From NCBI RefSeq assembly GCF_006125015.1, contig NZ_SZZN01000001.1, positions 1,736,001 to 1,800,000 on the forward strand: 64,000 bases of DNA, given 5' to 3'. Positions 52,905 through 61,632 of this stretch are shown here, one piece after another. The DNA comes from Roseovarius arcticus. GTDB lineage: Bacteria > Pseudomonadota > Alphaproteobacteria > Rhodobacterales > Rhodobacteraceae. The position numbers and the translations under genes are program-made. The first letter of the stretch is position 1. Each line of letters begins with the position of its first letter. A model generated the notes under the pieces. It did no database searches. It was not told the DNA's origin and saw only the letters and a list, made by a program, of their open reading frames with translations.

Positions 52905-53092
52905 TGCCAGTGGTCCGCGATATGGCCCAACGCAGCCTAAGGTTTTTGGCGCCAGATGACCCGGATCGTCGTTTGTCTCACGGCGACAACGACAGACTGA
53001 ATATGGTCTAGACTCGGGTGCGATGAAGCCCCATCGTTCCGCCAACCGGCGCGCTTTGCACAGCCGGACATGAATACCAACAGGAGACCGCA

Positions 53093-53902
53093 ATGAATAA
53101 TTACATCAAGACTGCAATCGCCGCCGCCGTCGCCGCCGTCATCGGCAGTAGCGCATTTGCCGACACTCTGCAGGACATCAAAGATGCAGGCAAAATCGTT
53201 GTCGGCGTCAAGCAGGACTACAAGCCTTGGGGCTACCTTACCTCGGACGGCGAGCTGAAAGGCCTCGAAATTGACCTGGCGCGCGACGTGGCCAAACGCC
53301 TCGGCGTCGAAGTTGAGCTGGTGCCTGTCGTCGCATCCAATCGCATGGAATTTCTGCAGCAGGGCCGCATCAACCTGATCATCGCGACCATGGGCGACAA
53401 TCCCCAGCGCCGCGAAGTCGTCGGCATGATCGAGCCCGCCTATTATGCGGGCGGCACGAACGTGATCGCCCCCAAGGCCGCCGGGCTGAACACTTGGGAG
53501 GACCTGCGCGGCAAGGATGTTTGCGCGCTACAAGGCTCCTACTACAACAAGCGGGTGACGCAGCTCTACGGGCCGAACCTCGTGGCATTCGCAGGCATCC
53601 CAGAGGTGTCATCGGCGCTGCAAAACGGCAGCTGCGTGGCGTTTCTGTATGACAACACATGGATTGAATCGCAGATTGCCTCAGACGATCAGTGGGCCGA
53701 TTACGTGATGCCCTTTGAGACCGAGGACCCGCAGGCATGGGCCATTGCCGTCCCGCTGGACGATCTGGATAGCGCCTATGGCAAACAGATGAGCGAGATC
53801 GTCACCGATTGGCACAAATCCGGCTACCTGCTAGAGCGCAACGCCGAGAACGGCATCGCCCCCAGCCCCTTCTTGCAGGAGCAGCACGATAAACTGCAAT
53901 AA
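53093..53902 (+). CDS. polar amino-acid ABC transporter, binding protein
   Basis: A 269-aa periplasmic binding protein with a signal peptide (AIAAAVAAVIGSSAFA, cut before DTLQD). SBP_bac_3 motifs are IVVGVKQDYKPWGYLTSDGE, LEIDLARDVAKRLGVEVELV and GRINLIIATMGD. It is the first gene of a four-gene importer operon, separated from the permeases by a 69-bp gap with a hairpin. Ligand is unknown. Confidence 0.9.
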   Translation: MNNYIKTAIAAAVAAVIGSSAFADTLQDIKDAGKIVVGVKQDYKPWGYLTSDGELKGLEIDLARDVAKRLGVEVELVPVVASNRMEFLQQGRINLIIATMGDNPQRREVVGMIEPAYYAGGTNVIAPKAAGLNTWEDLRGKDVCALQGSYYNKRVTQLYGPNLVAFAGIPEVSSALQNGSCVAFLYDNTWIESQIASDDQWADYVMPFETEDPQAWAIAVPLDDLDSAYGKQMSEIVTDWHKSGYLLERNAENGIAPSPFLQEQHDKLQ

Positions 53903-53913
53903 ACCCAGACCCC

Positions 53914-53938
53914 GGCCCGGCAGCGATCCTGCCGGGCC
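53914..53938 (+). terminator. hairpin between binding protein and permease genes
   Basis: A perfect 9-bp stem (GGCCCGGCA / TGCCGGGCC) with a 7-nt loop, 11 bp after the binding-protein stop. A weak T-containing stretch (AAATCTCCTT) follows. It probably attenuates transcription into the permease genes so that more binding protein is made. Confidence 0.65.
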
Positions 53939-53971
53939 AAATCTCCTTAGTTTGATAGGCCGCACACACGC

Positions 53972-54715
53972 ATGGAATTTGCGAATACGTTGATAGATTG
54001 GCTGCGGCCTGATTGGTTTTTGAACCTTGTCGTCATCAGTGACGATTATAATCGCGCCCGCTATCTTGCGGGTCTGTGGATGACGGTCAAACTGTCGGTG
54101 CTGTCGATCTTCTTTTCCCTGATCATCGGTATTCTTGGCGCTGCTGTTCAGGGTGCACCATCGCGCGCGCTGCGCGTCTTGGTCGGTGCATTCGTCGCGT
54201 TTTTTCGGAACACACCGCCGCTGGTGCAGCTCTATTTCTTTTATTTCGCCATCGGCACCATTCTGCGCATCACTGGCGAGAATGGCCTGCCTCAGCCACT
54301 GATCAGCAATTTTGGCTGGGCAATTATCGCACTGTCGCTCTTTGCCGGTGCGCTCAATGTCGAGATCTTTCGCGCGGGCATTGAGGCTGTGCCGCGCTCA
54401 ACTGTCGAGGCGGCCGAAGCGCTCGGATACACCCGCCTGCAAATCTACCGCGACATCGTATTGCCGCTGGCGATCCGCATTTCCCTGCCTGCGCTGGGGA
54501 CGAACCTGGTCAATCTCGTAAAGACTACGACGCTTGCCTACGCGATTGCCGTGCCTGAGCTGCTATATATCTCGGCCCAGATATGGTCCGAGGATCTGAA
54601 CGTGCGCGAGATGATGAATGTGCTTCTGGTCTCCTACGTCGGCCTCGTCGCGATCCTCGTGTGGGTACTGCACCGCTGGGAAAAAACGCTGCGCATACCG
54701 GGGTACGGAGAATGA
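53972..54715 (+). CDS. polar amino-acid ABC permease 1
   Basis: A 247-aa HisQ/GlnP-class permease with five membrane segments. The RARYLAGLWMTVKLSVLSIF opening, FFRNTPPLVQLYFFYFAIGT and the cytoplasmic loop VPRSTVEAAEALGYTRLQIY are typical. Its stop overlaps the start of the next permease (ATGA), and the two form the heterodimeric membrane part of the importer. Confidence 0.9.
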   Translation: MEFANTLIDWLRPDWFLNLVVISDDYNRARYLAGLWMTVKLSVLSIFFSLIIGILGAAVQGAPSRALRVLVGAFVAFFRNTPPLVQLYFFYFAIGTILRITGENGLPQPLISNFGWAIIALSLFAGALNVEIFRAGIEAVPRSTVEAAEALGYTRLQIYRDIVLPLAIRISLPALGTNLVNLVKTTTLAYAIAVPELLYISAQIWSEDLNVREMMNVLLVSYVGLVAILVWVLHRWEKTLRIPGYGE

Positions 54716-55578
54716 CGATGCGCCCAACCCCTCCGGTTCGCGGCCATATGGCTGTGCTGCACCTCATGCGTATCCGCAGCGATGCGCTGCCGCTGGCCGA
54801 CCGGATGCTCAACGTTTGGACATTTGCCGCGCTGATGCTGGCCTTTGCCGCCGTGCTGATCGCGCCCGCTTTTGCCCAAGTCGCCGCACCCGAAAAGCGC
54901 AGCATCACCGCGATCTTGCTAGAGTGGACGCCGACGCTAGCAGGCGGTTTTGGCTTTAACGTGCTGATCTCGATCATGTCGATGGCCATCGGCACAATTT
55001 TGGGCGTTGGACTTGGCGTGCTGCAAGTGTCGCCTATCAGGCCGATCCGCAGTGTTGCATGGCTGATCACGCAGTTCTTTCGCAACTCGCCTTGGCTGGT
55101 GCTGCTATTTTACTGCATCCTCCTGATACCGTTCCAGATCGAAATCTTTGGAACGAAAATCCCCTTCCCCGGCTGGATCAAGGCGGTGATTGGCCTGTCG
55201 CTGCCCGTTATGGCCTACATGTCCGAATACATGCGCGGCGCAATCCTCTCTATCCCGACCGGCCAATGGGAATCGGCGGAATCGCTGGGCTTTTCACGCC
55301 GCCAAATCATGACGGGGATCATCCTGCCCCAGACTGTGAAACGCGTGCTGCCAAGCTGGATGAACCTCTACGCCGTCCTCACCATGGCGACCCCGCTGGT
55401 GTCGATCATCGGCGTGAGCGACGTGATGGCGCTAACGCGCGCGGCCCTCAGCGCCGAAGGGCGCGTCGACCTGCTGATCCCGATGTATCTATATATCCTC
55501 AGCTGGTTCTTCATATATTGCTACCCGATCAGCGCGGTAACCCGGCTGCTTGAGCGTAAATATTCGGTAAAACTATGA
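54712..55578 (+). CDS. polar amino-acid ABC permease 2
   Basis: A 288-aa permease with an extended N-terminal domain (about 1-60) before the membrane core. I take the ATG at 54712, which overlaps the previous stop, rather than a longer frame inside the previous gene. The core has FFRNSPWLVLLFYCILLIPF and the loop IPTGQWESAESLGFSRRQIM. It overlaps the ATPase gene by four bases. Confidence 0.88.
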   Translation: MTMRPTPPVRGHMAVLHLMRIRSDALPLADRMLNVWTFAALMLAFAAVLIAPAFAQVAAPEKRSITAILLEWTPTLAGGFGFNVLISIMSMAIGTILGVGLGVLQVSPIRPIRSVAWLITQFFRNSPWLVLLFYCILLIPFQIEIFGTKIPFPGWIKAVIGLSLPVMAYMSEYMRGAILSIPTGQWESAESLGFSRRQIMTGIILPQTVKRVLPSWMNLYAVLTMATPLVSIIGVSDVMALTRAALSAEGRVDLLIPMYLYILSWFFIYCYPISAVTRLLERKYSVKL

Positions 55579-56336
55579 GCGAGGCCGCCATGACCTGGAC
55601 CCCTGATCAGCCCATCGTATCATTGCGCGACGTGCGTAAATCCTTTGGCACGGTCGAGGTGCTGAGCGGCATCACCCTCGACGTGATGAAGGGTGAGGTG
55701 ATCTGCATAATCGGCCCCTCCGGGTCCGGAAAATCGACATTGATCCGCTGCATCAATGCGCTGAATGACATTCAGGCAGGCTCCATCACCGTCGAGGGGC
55801 TGGAGGTGAACGATCCCAAGCTGGACAAGCTGTCGCTGCGCAAGAAGGTCGGGATGGTGTTCCAGCAGTACAACCTATTCCCGCACAAAACCGTGCTGCA
55901 AAACGTGATGATGGCCCCCATCAAAGTGCTACGCCAGAACCGCGACGAGGTCGAACAGCGCGCCCGCGCTCTGATCGCCAAGGTGCGCCTGAACGGCAAA
56001 GAGGATGCATATCCCGGCGAATTATCCGGCGGCCAACAACAGCGCGTCGCTATTGCGCGGTCCCTCGCCATGAACCCCGATGTGATGCTGTTCGACGAGG
56101 TGACAGCGGCCCTAGACCCAGAGACGGTCAAGGAAGTGCTGACCACGATCAAGGATCTGGCCGCCGAAGGCATGACCTGCATCCTCGTCACGCACGAGAT
56201 GGGATTTGCCCGCGAGATTGCCGATTGCGTCTATTTCACCGACCGCGGCGTGATCGTGGAATCCGGCCCACCTGCGACATTCTTTGACAATGCCCAGGAC
56301 CCGCGCACACAGCAATTCCTCAGCCAGATCCTTTAA
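55575..56336 (+). CDS. polar amino-acid ABC transporter ATPase
   Basis: A 253-aa GlnQ-class ATPase: Walker A GPSGSGKSTLIRCINALN, Q-loop MVFQQYNLFPHKTVLQN, signature LSGGQQQRVAIARSL, and Walker B VMLFDEVTAALDPE. The usual DEPTSALD reads DEVTAALD here, with Val in place of Pro, which other GlnQ relatives also show. Last gene of the operon. Confidence 0.92.
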   Translation: MSEAAMTWTPDQPIVSLRDVRKSFGTVEVLSGITLDVMKGEVICIIGPSGSGKSTLIRCINALNDIQAGSITVEGLEVNDPKLDKLSLRKKVGMVFQQYNLFPHKTVLQNVMMAPIKVLRQNRDEVEQRARALIAKVRLNGKEDAYPGELSGGQQQRVAIARSLAMNPDVMLFDEVTAALDPETVKEVLTTIKDLAAEGMTCILVTHEMGFAREIADCVYFTDRGVIVESGPPATFFDNAQDPRTQQFLSQIL

Positions 56337-56440
56337 GACGTTCCTATCGCACACTGGCCCGGCTCCGATAGCCTTGTTACTATTCAAGCGAGCAACCGTC
56401 TGGCTATGCCGCAGCGGTTTCGGCCACCATTGCCTGTGGA

Positions 56441-57049
56441 TCAGTATTCGACGCCTAGTTGGGCCTTCACGCCGTCGTGGAAGGGATGCTTGATCAGGCT
56501 CATCTCAGTCACCAAATCGGCGGCCTCGATCAGCTCAGGCTTGGCATTCCGGCCGGTCAGGCAAACGTGGGTCATAGGCGGTTTTTGCGTTAGCAGAAAT
56601 TGTACAACCTCGTCGATATCCAGATAGTCATAACGCAGCGCAATGTTGATCTCATCCAGCAAAACGAACTGGATGTCGGGGTCCAGAATCTGCTCCTGCG
56701 CGATTTTCCAGCCGTTTTGGGCCGCGGCAACGTCGCGTTCGCGGTCCTGCGTCTCCCATGTGAAGCCCTCGCCTGACACAAAGAAGCGGCACTCATCGGC
56801 AAAGCGTGTTCGCAAGAACGTTTTTTCGCCAGTTTGCCAATTGCCCTTGATAAATTGCACGACGGCGCAGGGCATACCGTGACCGATGCACCGCATGATC
56901 ATGCCAAAGCCCGACGACGACTTACCTTTGCCATCGCCGGTATGGACCATAATCAGGCCCTTTTCCTCGGTCTTGTGCTTCATCAAGGCGTCGCGCTGTG
57001 CCTTGAGGCGCTTCATCTTTTCGTTGTGGCGGGCGTTTACGTCGTCCAT
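56441..57049 (-). CDS. cobO: cob(I)yrinic acid a,c-diamide adenosyltransferase
   Basis: A 202-aa CobO/BtuR/CobA-type enzyme that transfers the adenosyl group of ATP to cobalt in B12 synthesis. P-loop MVHTGDGKGKSSSGFGMIMR, VLLDEINIALRYDYLDIDEV and the HVCLTGRNAKPELIEAADLV segment mark the family. No other cobalamin gene is adjacent, and no B12 riboswitch is visible in the 82-bp gap upstream. Confidence 0.93.
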   Translation of the reverse strand: MDDVNARHNEKMKRLKAQRDALMKHKTEEKGLIMVHTGDGKGKSSSGFGMIMRCIGHGMPCAVVQFIKGNWQTGEKTFLRTRFADECRFFVSGEGFTWETQDRERDVAAAQNGWKIAQEQILDPDIQFVLLDEINIALRYDYLDIDEVVQFLLTQKPPMTHVCLTGRNAKPELIEAADLVTEMSLIKHPFHDGVKAQLGVEY

Positions 57050-57131
57050 GGGGCGGCCTCCTTGCGCATATTAGCGCTCAGGTTGCACTTGCCACGCGCC
57101 GCGTCAATCACGGGGCGCGCGGCAGGCCGCT

Positions 57132-58724
57132 TTAGGCGAACCACCAGCGGTGATAACCGCGCGCACCGTCCAGTTCCCACACGGCGGCGATGCTGTCTTC
57201 GTGCATGACGTTGTCGCGCCGTGCCGACATCCGTTCGCGGAAGAAGGGCACAATCGTGCCGCCATCGTCGCGGCACAGCAACTGCATCTCGGCATACATC
57301 TCGGCGCGCAGGGCATCGTCGGTCTCGGCCTTGGCCTTCAGCAACAACTCATTAAAACGCTCGTTTTCCCAGTGGCTCTCGTTCCAGTCGGCGCCGGACT
57401 TATAGGCTTGGCTGAACATGATGTCGGGCGTCGGACGCGCCGCCCATGAGACCACGCAGAACGGCTTTTTCAGCCAGACATTCGACCAATAGCCGTCCAC
57501 CGGCTCTTGATTGACCTTGATGTCGAGGCCGGCAGGCTTGGCCTGTTCTGCAAAGAGGCTGCACATGTTGGTGGCCCCGGACAGGATCGCGTCATTCACC
57601 GAAATCTCGACAGACAGACGATCATGGCCTGCCTTTTTCAAATGAAACTTTGCCTTGTCCAAGTCCTGCTCGCGTTGGGGCAGATCAGCATAATAAGGCA
57701 TGGTGGGCGCGATGGGTTGATCGTTGCCAATCGTGCCGTAGCCAAACAGGATCTTTTCCACGATTTCCTGCCGGTTGATCGAATATTTCAGCGCAAGGCG
57801 CACATTCACATCGTCAAACGGGGCAACGTCACAGAACATCGGCATCGTGATATGTGTGCCCGACGGCACATTATCCAGGATAACCCCCGGCGCCTGCGCG
57901 AGGCGGCTGGCCGTCTTTAGATCGACGTCTGTGACGGCATCAACGTCGCCGGTCACAATTGCCGCCTGCCGGGCGTTTGGATCATTCAGCACGGTCATCT
58001 TGACCTCATCAAACCACGCGCCCTCGTCCGCACGGTGCCAGCCGTCGTGGCGAACAAAATCGGCGCGAATACCGGGCGCGAAATCTGTCACCTTGTAGGG
58101 TCCGCAGCCGATGCCATTTGCCCAATCTATGCCGCCATCGGGTTTCGCGGGCTGAACGGTCAAGTGATAGTCTGACAAAAGGTAGGGCAGATCGGCGTTG
58201 CCGCTATCCAGTTCAAACACCACAGCGTGATCGCCGTCGGCGCGAATATCTGTAATCCCTTCCATCAAAGGCTTGGCTGCCGATGCGGAGCCTTCGGCGC
58301 GGTGGTAATTCATCGATGCAATCACGTCCGCAGACGTCACTTTGCGCCCATCATGGAAGGTAGCGTTTGTCGCCAATTCAAACCGCCACTGGGTTGCGTC
58401 GTCCTTTGTCGCCTCCCATGCGGTAGCAAGGTCTGGGCCCAGCTCATTCGTATTGGTGATCTCGGTCAGGTAGGACCGCACCACGTGATTGACTTGGATC
58501 ATCATAATCGTCTCGGTCGTGGCCGGATCCCAGCCATCGGTCGAGCTGCCATCATGCACGCCCACGCGAAACACACCGCCGCGCCTGGGCGCCGCCATCG
58601 CTGGCTTGGCCCAACCAAGCGGCATCGCCGCGCCCAAACCGGCCGCTGCGCCCCCGGCCAGAATCCTGCGGCGGCTGGGTCCTGATTTTGGTGTTTTGCG
58701 TGCGGAGGGCTGGGTGCGGGTCAT
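57132..58724 (-). CDS. oligopeptide-type ABC binding protein, Tat-exported
   Basis: A 530-aa SBP_bac_5 family periplasmic protein. The N-terminus has a twin-arginine motif (SRRRILAGGAAAGLGAAMPL) and an AAPRRGG processing region. Typical segments are TSADVIASMNYHR, VRLALKYSINRQEIVEKILF and WNESHWENERFNELLLKAKA. I use the ATG at 58724 because of an AAGGA site before it. No permease or ATPase genes are adjacent, so it is an orphan or works with a transporter elsewhere. Confidence 0.88.
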   Translation of the reverse strand: MTRTQPSARKTPKSGPSRRRILAGGAAAGLGAAMPLGWAKPAMAAPRRGGVFRVGVHDGSSTDGWDPATTETIMMIQVNHVVRSYLTEITNTNELGPDLATAWEATKDDATQWRFELATNATFHDGRKVTSADVIASMNYHRAEGSASAAKPLMEGITDIRADGDHAVVFELDSGNADLPYLLSDYHLTVQPAKPDGGIDWANGIGCGPYKVTDFAPGIRADFVRHDGWHRADEGAWFDEVKMTVLNDPNARQAAIVTGDVDAVTDVDLKTASRLAQAPGVILDNVPSGTHITMPMFCDVAPFDDVNVRLALKYSINRQEIVEKILFGYGTIGNDQPIAPTMPYYADLPQREQDLDKAKFHLKKAGHDRLSVEISVNDAILSGATNMCSLFAEQAKPAGLDIKVNQEPVDGYWSNVWLKKPFCVVSWAARPTPDIMFSQAYKSGADWNESHWENERFNELLLKAKAETDDALRAEMYAEMQLLCRDDGGTIVPFFRERMSARRDNVMHEDSIAAVWELDGARGYHRWWFA

Positions 58725-58751
58725 AGTATCATCCTTGGTATTTGCTGCCAT

Positions 58752-59000
58752 TGCAGGTGCAACTTAGTGCCGAGGGGGCGCACGTCCACCGCCTCTTGCA
58801 GATGCGCGGACCCGCGGCAGCACTACACGACAAACGACACCTGCCTCATTTTTGGGCGCATCTCAGTGAACGCCTAATTATTAAGCGCTCCCTCATAAAT
58901 TGCCTGCCGATTTCCCGCCCTCGACTTACGCTGCAGTGCAGAAACGACCAGCCTGCCCGCATGTGCCACGCCAGAGCACGCCTAAAAGGAGAGGACTTTC
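58752..59000. other. intergenic upstream of glnK
   Basis: 249 bp between divergent genes. The glnK promoter should be here, presumably nitrogen-controlled, but I see no unambiguous NtrC or sigma-54 site. No gene or RNA is seen. Confidence 0.4.
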
Positions 59001-59339
59001 GTGAGACTGATCATAGCGACGATCAAGCCATTCAAGCTGGACGAGGTGCGCGAAGCGCTGACCGCCGTCGGCGTGCGCGGCATGATGGTGACCGAGACCA
59101 AGGGTTTCGGCAATCAATCGGGCCACACTGAGATTTACCGAGGCGCCGAATACGCCGTCAATTACGTGCCCAAAATGAAGCTTGAGATCGCCGTGGCCTC
59201 ATCCATGGCCGACCAAGTGTGCGAAACAATCATAAAAGTCGCGCGCACAGGCAAGATTGGCGACGGCAAAATTTTCGTGCTGGATCTGGTCCACGCCGCC
59301 CGCGTGCGCACCGGTGAGACAGGCGAGGACGCGCTTTGA
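59001..59339 (+). CDS. glnK: nitrogen regulatory PII protein GlnK
   Basis: A 112-aa PII protein with GTG start and GGAGAGG upstream. T-loop YRGAEYAVNYVPK with the uridylylation site Tyr51, and the ATP/2-oxoglutarate loop TGKIGDGKIFVLD. Coupled to amtB, so it is the GlnK that gates the ammonium channel and reports nitrogen state. Confidence 0.95.
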   Translation: MRLIIATIKPFKLDEVREALTAVGVRGMMVTETKGFGNQSGHTEIYRGAEYAVNYVPKMKLEIAVASSMADQVCETIIKVARTGKIGDGKIFVLDLVHAARVRTGETGEDAL

Positions 59340-59380
59340 TGTGCGCCGCCCATGACATTTCAATTCAAACGGACGGGACT

Positions 59381-60712
59381 ATGAACAAGACATTCACCAG
59401 CAAGCTGGCCCTCGCCGCCGCGTTGATCGCGCTGCCGCAGATTGGCCTTGCCCAAGAGGCGGACACCACGCCGACCAACGCCGATATCGGTTTTATCTTC
59501 ACCTCCTTCATGTTTCTCGTGTCAGGCTTTCTGGTCTTTTTCATGGCCGCAGGGTTTGCCATGTTGGAGGCAGGCCTCGTACGCGGCAAGAACGTGACGA
59601 TGCAACTGCTGAAGAACATCTCGCTCTTCGCGCTGGCGTCGATTTTCTACTACATCATCGGCTACAACCTCATGTATCCAGGCGACGGCTGGACGATCAC
59701 GGGCGTCCTTGGCGCGTTCTCGATGGCGGGACTGGAGCCTGTGGGCCTTGAGGGCGCAGAGCCGGACCTGAGCTATGCATCGGTCGGATCGGACTTTTTC
59801 TTTCAGTTGGTGTTCTGCGCCGCGACCGCGTCGATCGTGTCAGGCGCACTGGCCGAGCGGATCAAACTGTGGCCCTTCCTCGCGTTTACCATCGTGCTAA
59901 CGGCTGTGATCTATCCTGTTCAGGCCAGCTGGAAATGGGGCGGCGGATTCCTTGACGCCATGGGCTTTCAAGATTTCGCCGGCTCGACCGTCGTTCATTC
60001 GGTGGGCGGCTGGGCCGCACTTACCGGCGCGATCATCCTCGGCCCGCGTCTGGGCAAATACGCCAAGGACGGGCGCGTCACGCCCTTCCCCGGCTCCAAT
60101 CTGGCGCTTGCTACACTTGGTACGTTCATCCTGTGGCTGGGTTGGTTCGGCTTTAACGGCGGATCGCAGCTTTATATGGATACCGCAGGCAACGTAGCTG
60201 ATATCAGCCGCATCTTTGCCAACACCAACGCCGCCGCAGCGGCGGGCGCGGTGGCGACGTTGATCCTGACGCAGCTAATGTACAAGAAGCCTGACCTGAC
60301 CATGGTGCTGAACGGTGCGCTGGCTGGCCTAGTGTCGATCACCGCCGAGCCGCTGATGCCCACTTTGGGCCAAGCGACGCTGATCGGCGCCGTGGGCGGT
60401 ATCATCGTGGTCTTCGCAGTGCCAATGCTCGACAAACTGCGTATCGACGATGTGGTTGGCGCGATCCCGGTTCACCTCTTTGCAGGTATCTGGGGCACCA
60501 TCGCCGTCGTGTTTACCAATGACTCAGCAAGCATCGCGGTGCAGCTCATCTCGATCGGGACAGTTGGTGCGTTCGTTGTGGTCGCATCAGGTGCCGTGTG
60601 GCTGGTGATAAAGGCCACCATGGGCCTGCGCGTCACCGAGGAAGCCGAGATGCAAGGCCTCGACATGGCCGAGCTGGGGATGGAAGCCTACCCCGAGTTC
60701 AACCGCGCCTAA
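59381..60712 (+). CDS. amtB: ammonium transporter Amt
   Basis: A 443-aa Amt/Mep/Rh channel with a signal peptide (AALIALPQIGLAQE) and eleven membrane segments. Landmarks: FFMAAGFAMLEAGLVRGKNV, DFAGSTVVHSVGGWAALTGA, WLGWFGFNGGSQL and DVVGAIPVHLFAGIWGTIAV, which hold the pore His pair. I use the ATG at 59381, which starts the signal peptide, not an upstream frame inside the glnK end. Confidence 0.95.
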   Translation: MNKTFTSKLALAAALIALPQIGLAQEADTTPTNADIGFIFTSFMFLVSGFLVFFMAAGFAMLEAGLVRGKNVTMQLLKNISLFALASIFYYIIGYNLMYPGDGWTITGVLGAFSMAGLEPVGLEGAEPDLSYASVGSDFFFQLVFCAATASIVSGALAERIKLWPFLAFTIVLTAVIYPVQASWKWGGGFLDAMGFQDFAGSTVVHSVGGWAALTGAIILGPRLGKYAKDGRVTPFPGSNLALATLGTFILWLGWFGFNGGSQLYMDTAGNVADISRIFANTNAAAAAGAVATLILTQLMYKKPDLTMVLNGALAGLVSITAEPLMPTLGQATLIGAVGGIIVVFAVPMLDKLRIDDVVGAIPVHLFAGIWGTIAVVFTNDSASIAVQLISIGTVGAFVVVASGAVWLVIKATMGLRVTEEAEMQGLDMAELGMEAYPEFNRA

Positions 60713-60731
60713 AGCGGCTTGCTATTGAGAA

Positions 60732-60764
60732 AATAGCGCCCGGCAGGAATTGCCGGGCGCTATT
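60732..60764 (+). terminator. terminator hairpin after amtB
   Basis: A perfect 14-bp stem (AATAGCGCCCGGCA / TGCCGGGCGCTATT) with a GGAAT loop, 19 bp after the amtB stop. The arms start and end in AT-rich bases but no T run follows. Confidence 0.75.
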
Positions 60765-60810
60765 GCGTAAAGCGCCCTAAAAAATTATCGCACACCCCCT
60801 GCGCAGAGGT

Positions 60811-60839
60811 TTGCAATCGCGCCGCGCCGCGCCTATATT
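60811..60839 (+). promoter_or_regulatory. ssrA promoter (sigma-70 type)
   Basis: TTGCAA (60811-60816) and TATATT (60834-60839) are separated by 17 bp of GC-rich sequence, a near-consensus housekeeping promoter, about 20 bp before the first bases of the tmRNA acceptor piece. Start of transcription expected near 60846. Confidence 0.75.
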
Positions 60840-60847
60840 CAAACTGT

Positions 60848-61158
60848 CTCCTCGGAGACTATGGACATAAACGCGCTCGTAATACGCGGATCGGACCCGG
60901 GGGCGGTACCCGGCGACTCCACCAACAACCCTTCATTTGAGGGCGGATCGGGGTCGAAACAGGATCGACGAACGTCTAAAGGGGTATTGCTTTGTTTCGG
61001 CTGGGTGCCACCGTATCGGCCCAAAAAGTACAATTGCAAATGACAATCGTGCTCCGGTAGCTCTGGCCGCGTAAGCGGTTCGAGAGATCGAAACCTAAGC
61101 CCTTGCGCCTAGCAGCGTAAGGCGGGGTCCGCAGGCACCTGGCAACAGAAGCCTGCAC
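60848..61158 (+). ncRNA. ssrA: circularly permuted two-piece tmRNA
   Basis: tmRNA rescues stalled ribosomes and tags their products for ClpXP. The gene has the alphaproteobacterial permuted order. The acceptor piece comes first: T-arm 60897-60913 with a 7-nt loop, acceptor strand CGACTCC 60914-60920, A, then CCA 60922-60924. A 25-nt spacer is removed. The coding piece starts at GGGGTCG (60950-60956), which pairs with CGACTCC. The tag frame runs GCA (61036) to TAA (61072-61074) and reads ANDNRAPVALAA, the tag known from Rhodobacter relatives. CGGAC (60892-60896) pairs with GTCCG (61127-61131). The exact 3' end near 61156 is uncertain. Confidence 0.95.
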
Positions 61159-61326
61159 TTTATCCCCCCTTCTTTATTGTCTGCGCGGCGTGTCCATTGA
61201 CAAGTGCCGAATATTGACAGCTTAGCGCCAGTTAGGGCACAATTAGGCTATGGGGACCGCCGCGACTGCCCCGTGAGGCTTTGGCCCAAATGTCGCATCC
61301 TGAACCTGTTTGCTCAGAGGATGCTC

Positions 61327-61632
61327 ATGCCAGCCCCAAATGAAATCACCCCCGCACAACTGCTGCACCTTATCGGCACACCTACCTGCCCCGTCCTGAT
61401 CGACGTTTGCCTGCCCGGCGACTTCGACGCAGATTCGCGCCTGATCACCGGCGCTGCGCGCCATTCGCACACCGCCGCTGCCGGCCTTCTGGCCCTGCCG
61501 ATTAGTCTGCCGCGCCAATATCGCAGCGATCACCAGCAGTTGGAGGCGGGAATAGCGCTCTATGATGCGCTATACCGCTGGGCTCGCGACGGTCAGGACG
61601 AGGGCCACGACTGGCCCCTCAAAGATGCCTGA
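61327..61632 (+). pseudogene. chrB relic: sulfurtransferase/chromate-resistance protein with internal deletion
   Basis: A 101-aa frame from the ATG at 61327 (AGAGG six bases upstream). Residues 1-48 match the rhodanese-like N-terminus (PAPNEITPAQLLHLIGTPTC, then VLIDVCLPGDF). The rest matches the C-terminal end of ChrB-type proteins (LEAGIALYDALYRWARDGQD, EGHDWP). Full-length relatives have about 270 residues; the central part is missing, joined in frame. The rhodanese catalytic Cys is not present. The stop overlaps the chrA start region, so the relic may still help translate chrA. Confidence 0.65.

Noticed and set aside
52905..53092. 6S RNA beside the 5-formyl-THF cyclo-ligase gene
   Set aside because: Only 188 bp are available and no long closing stem with a central bulge is seen.
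56337..57131. Cobalamin riboswitch near cobO
   Set aside because: No B12-box-like sequence or fold in the short gaps on either side.
58752..59000. Sigma-54 promoter before glnK
   Set aside because: No TGGC-N8-TTGC pair in the right orientation; GTGCCACG near 58960 lacks the second element.
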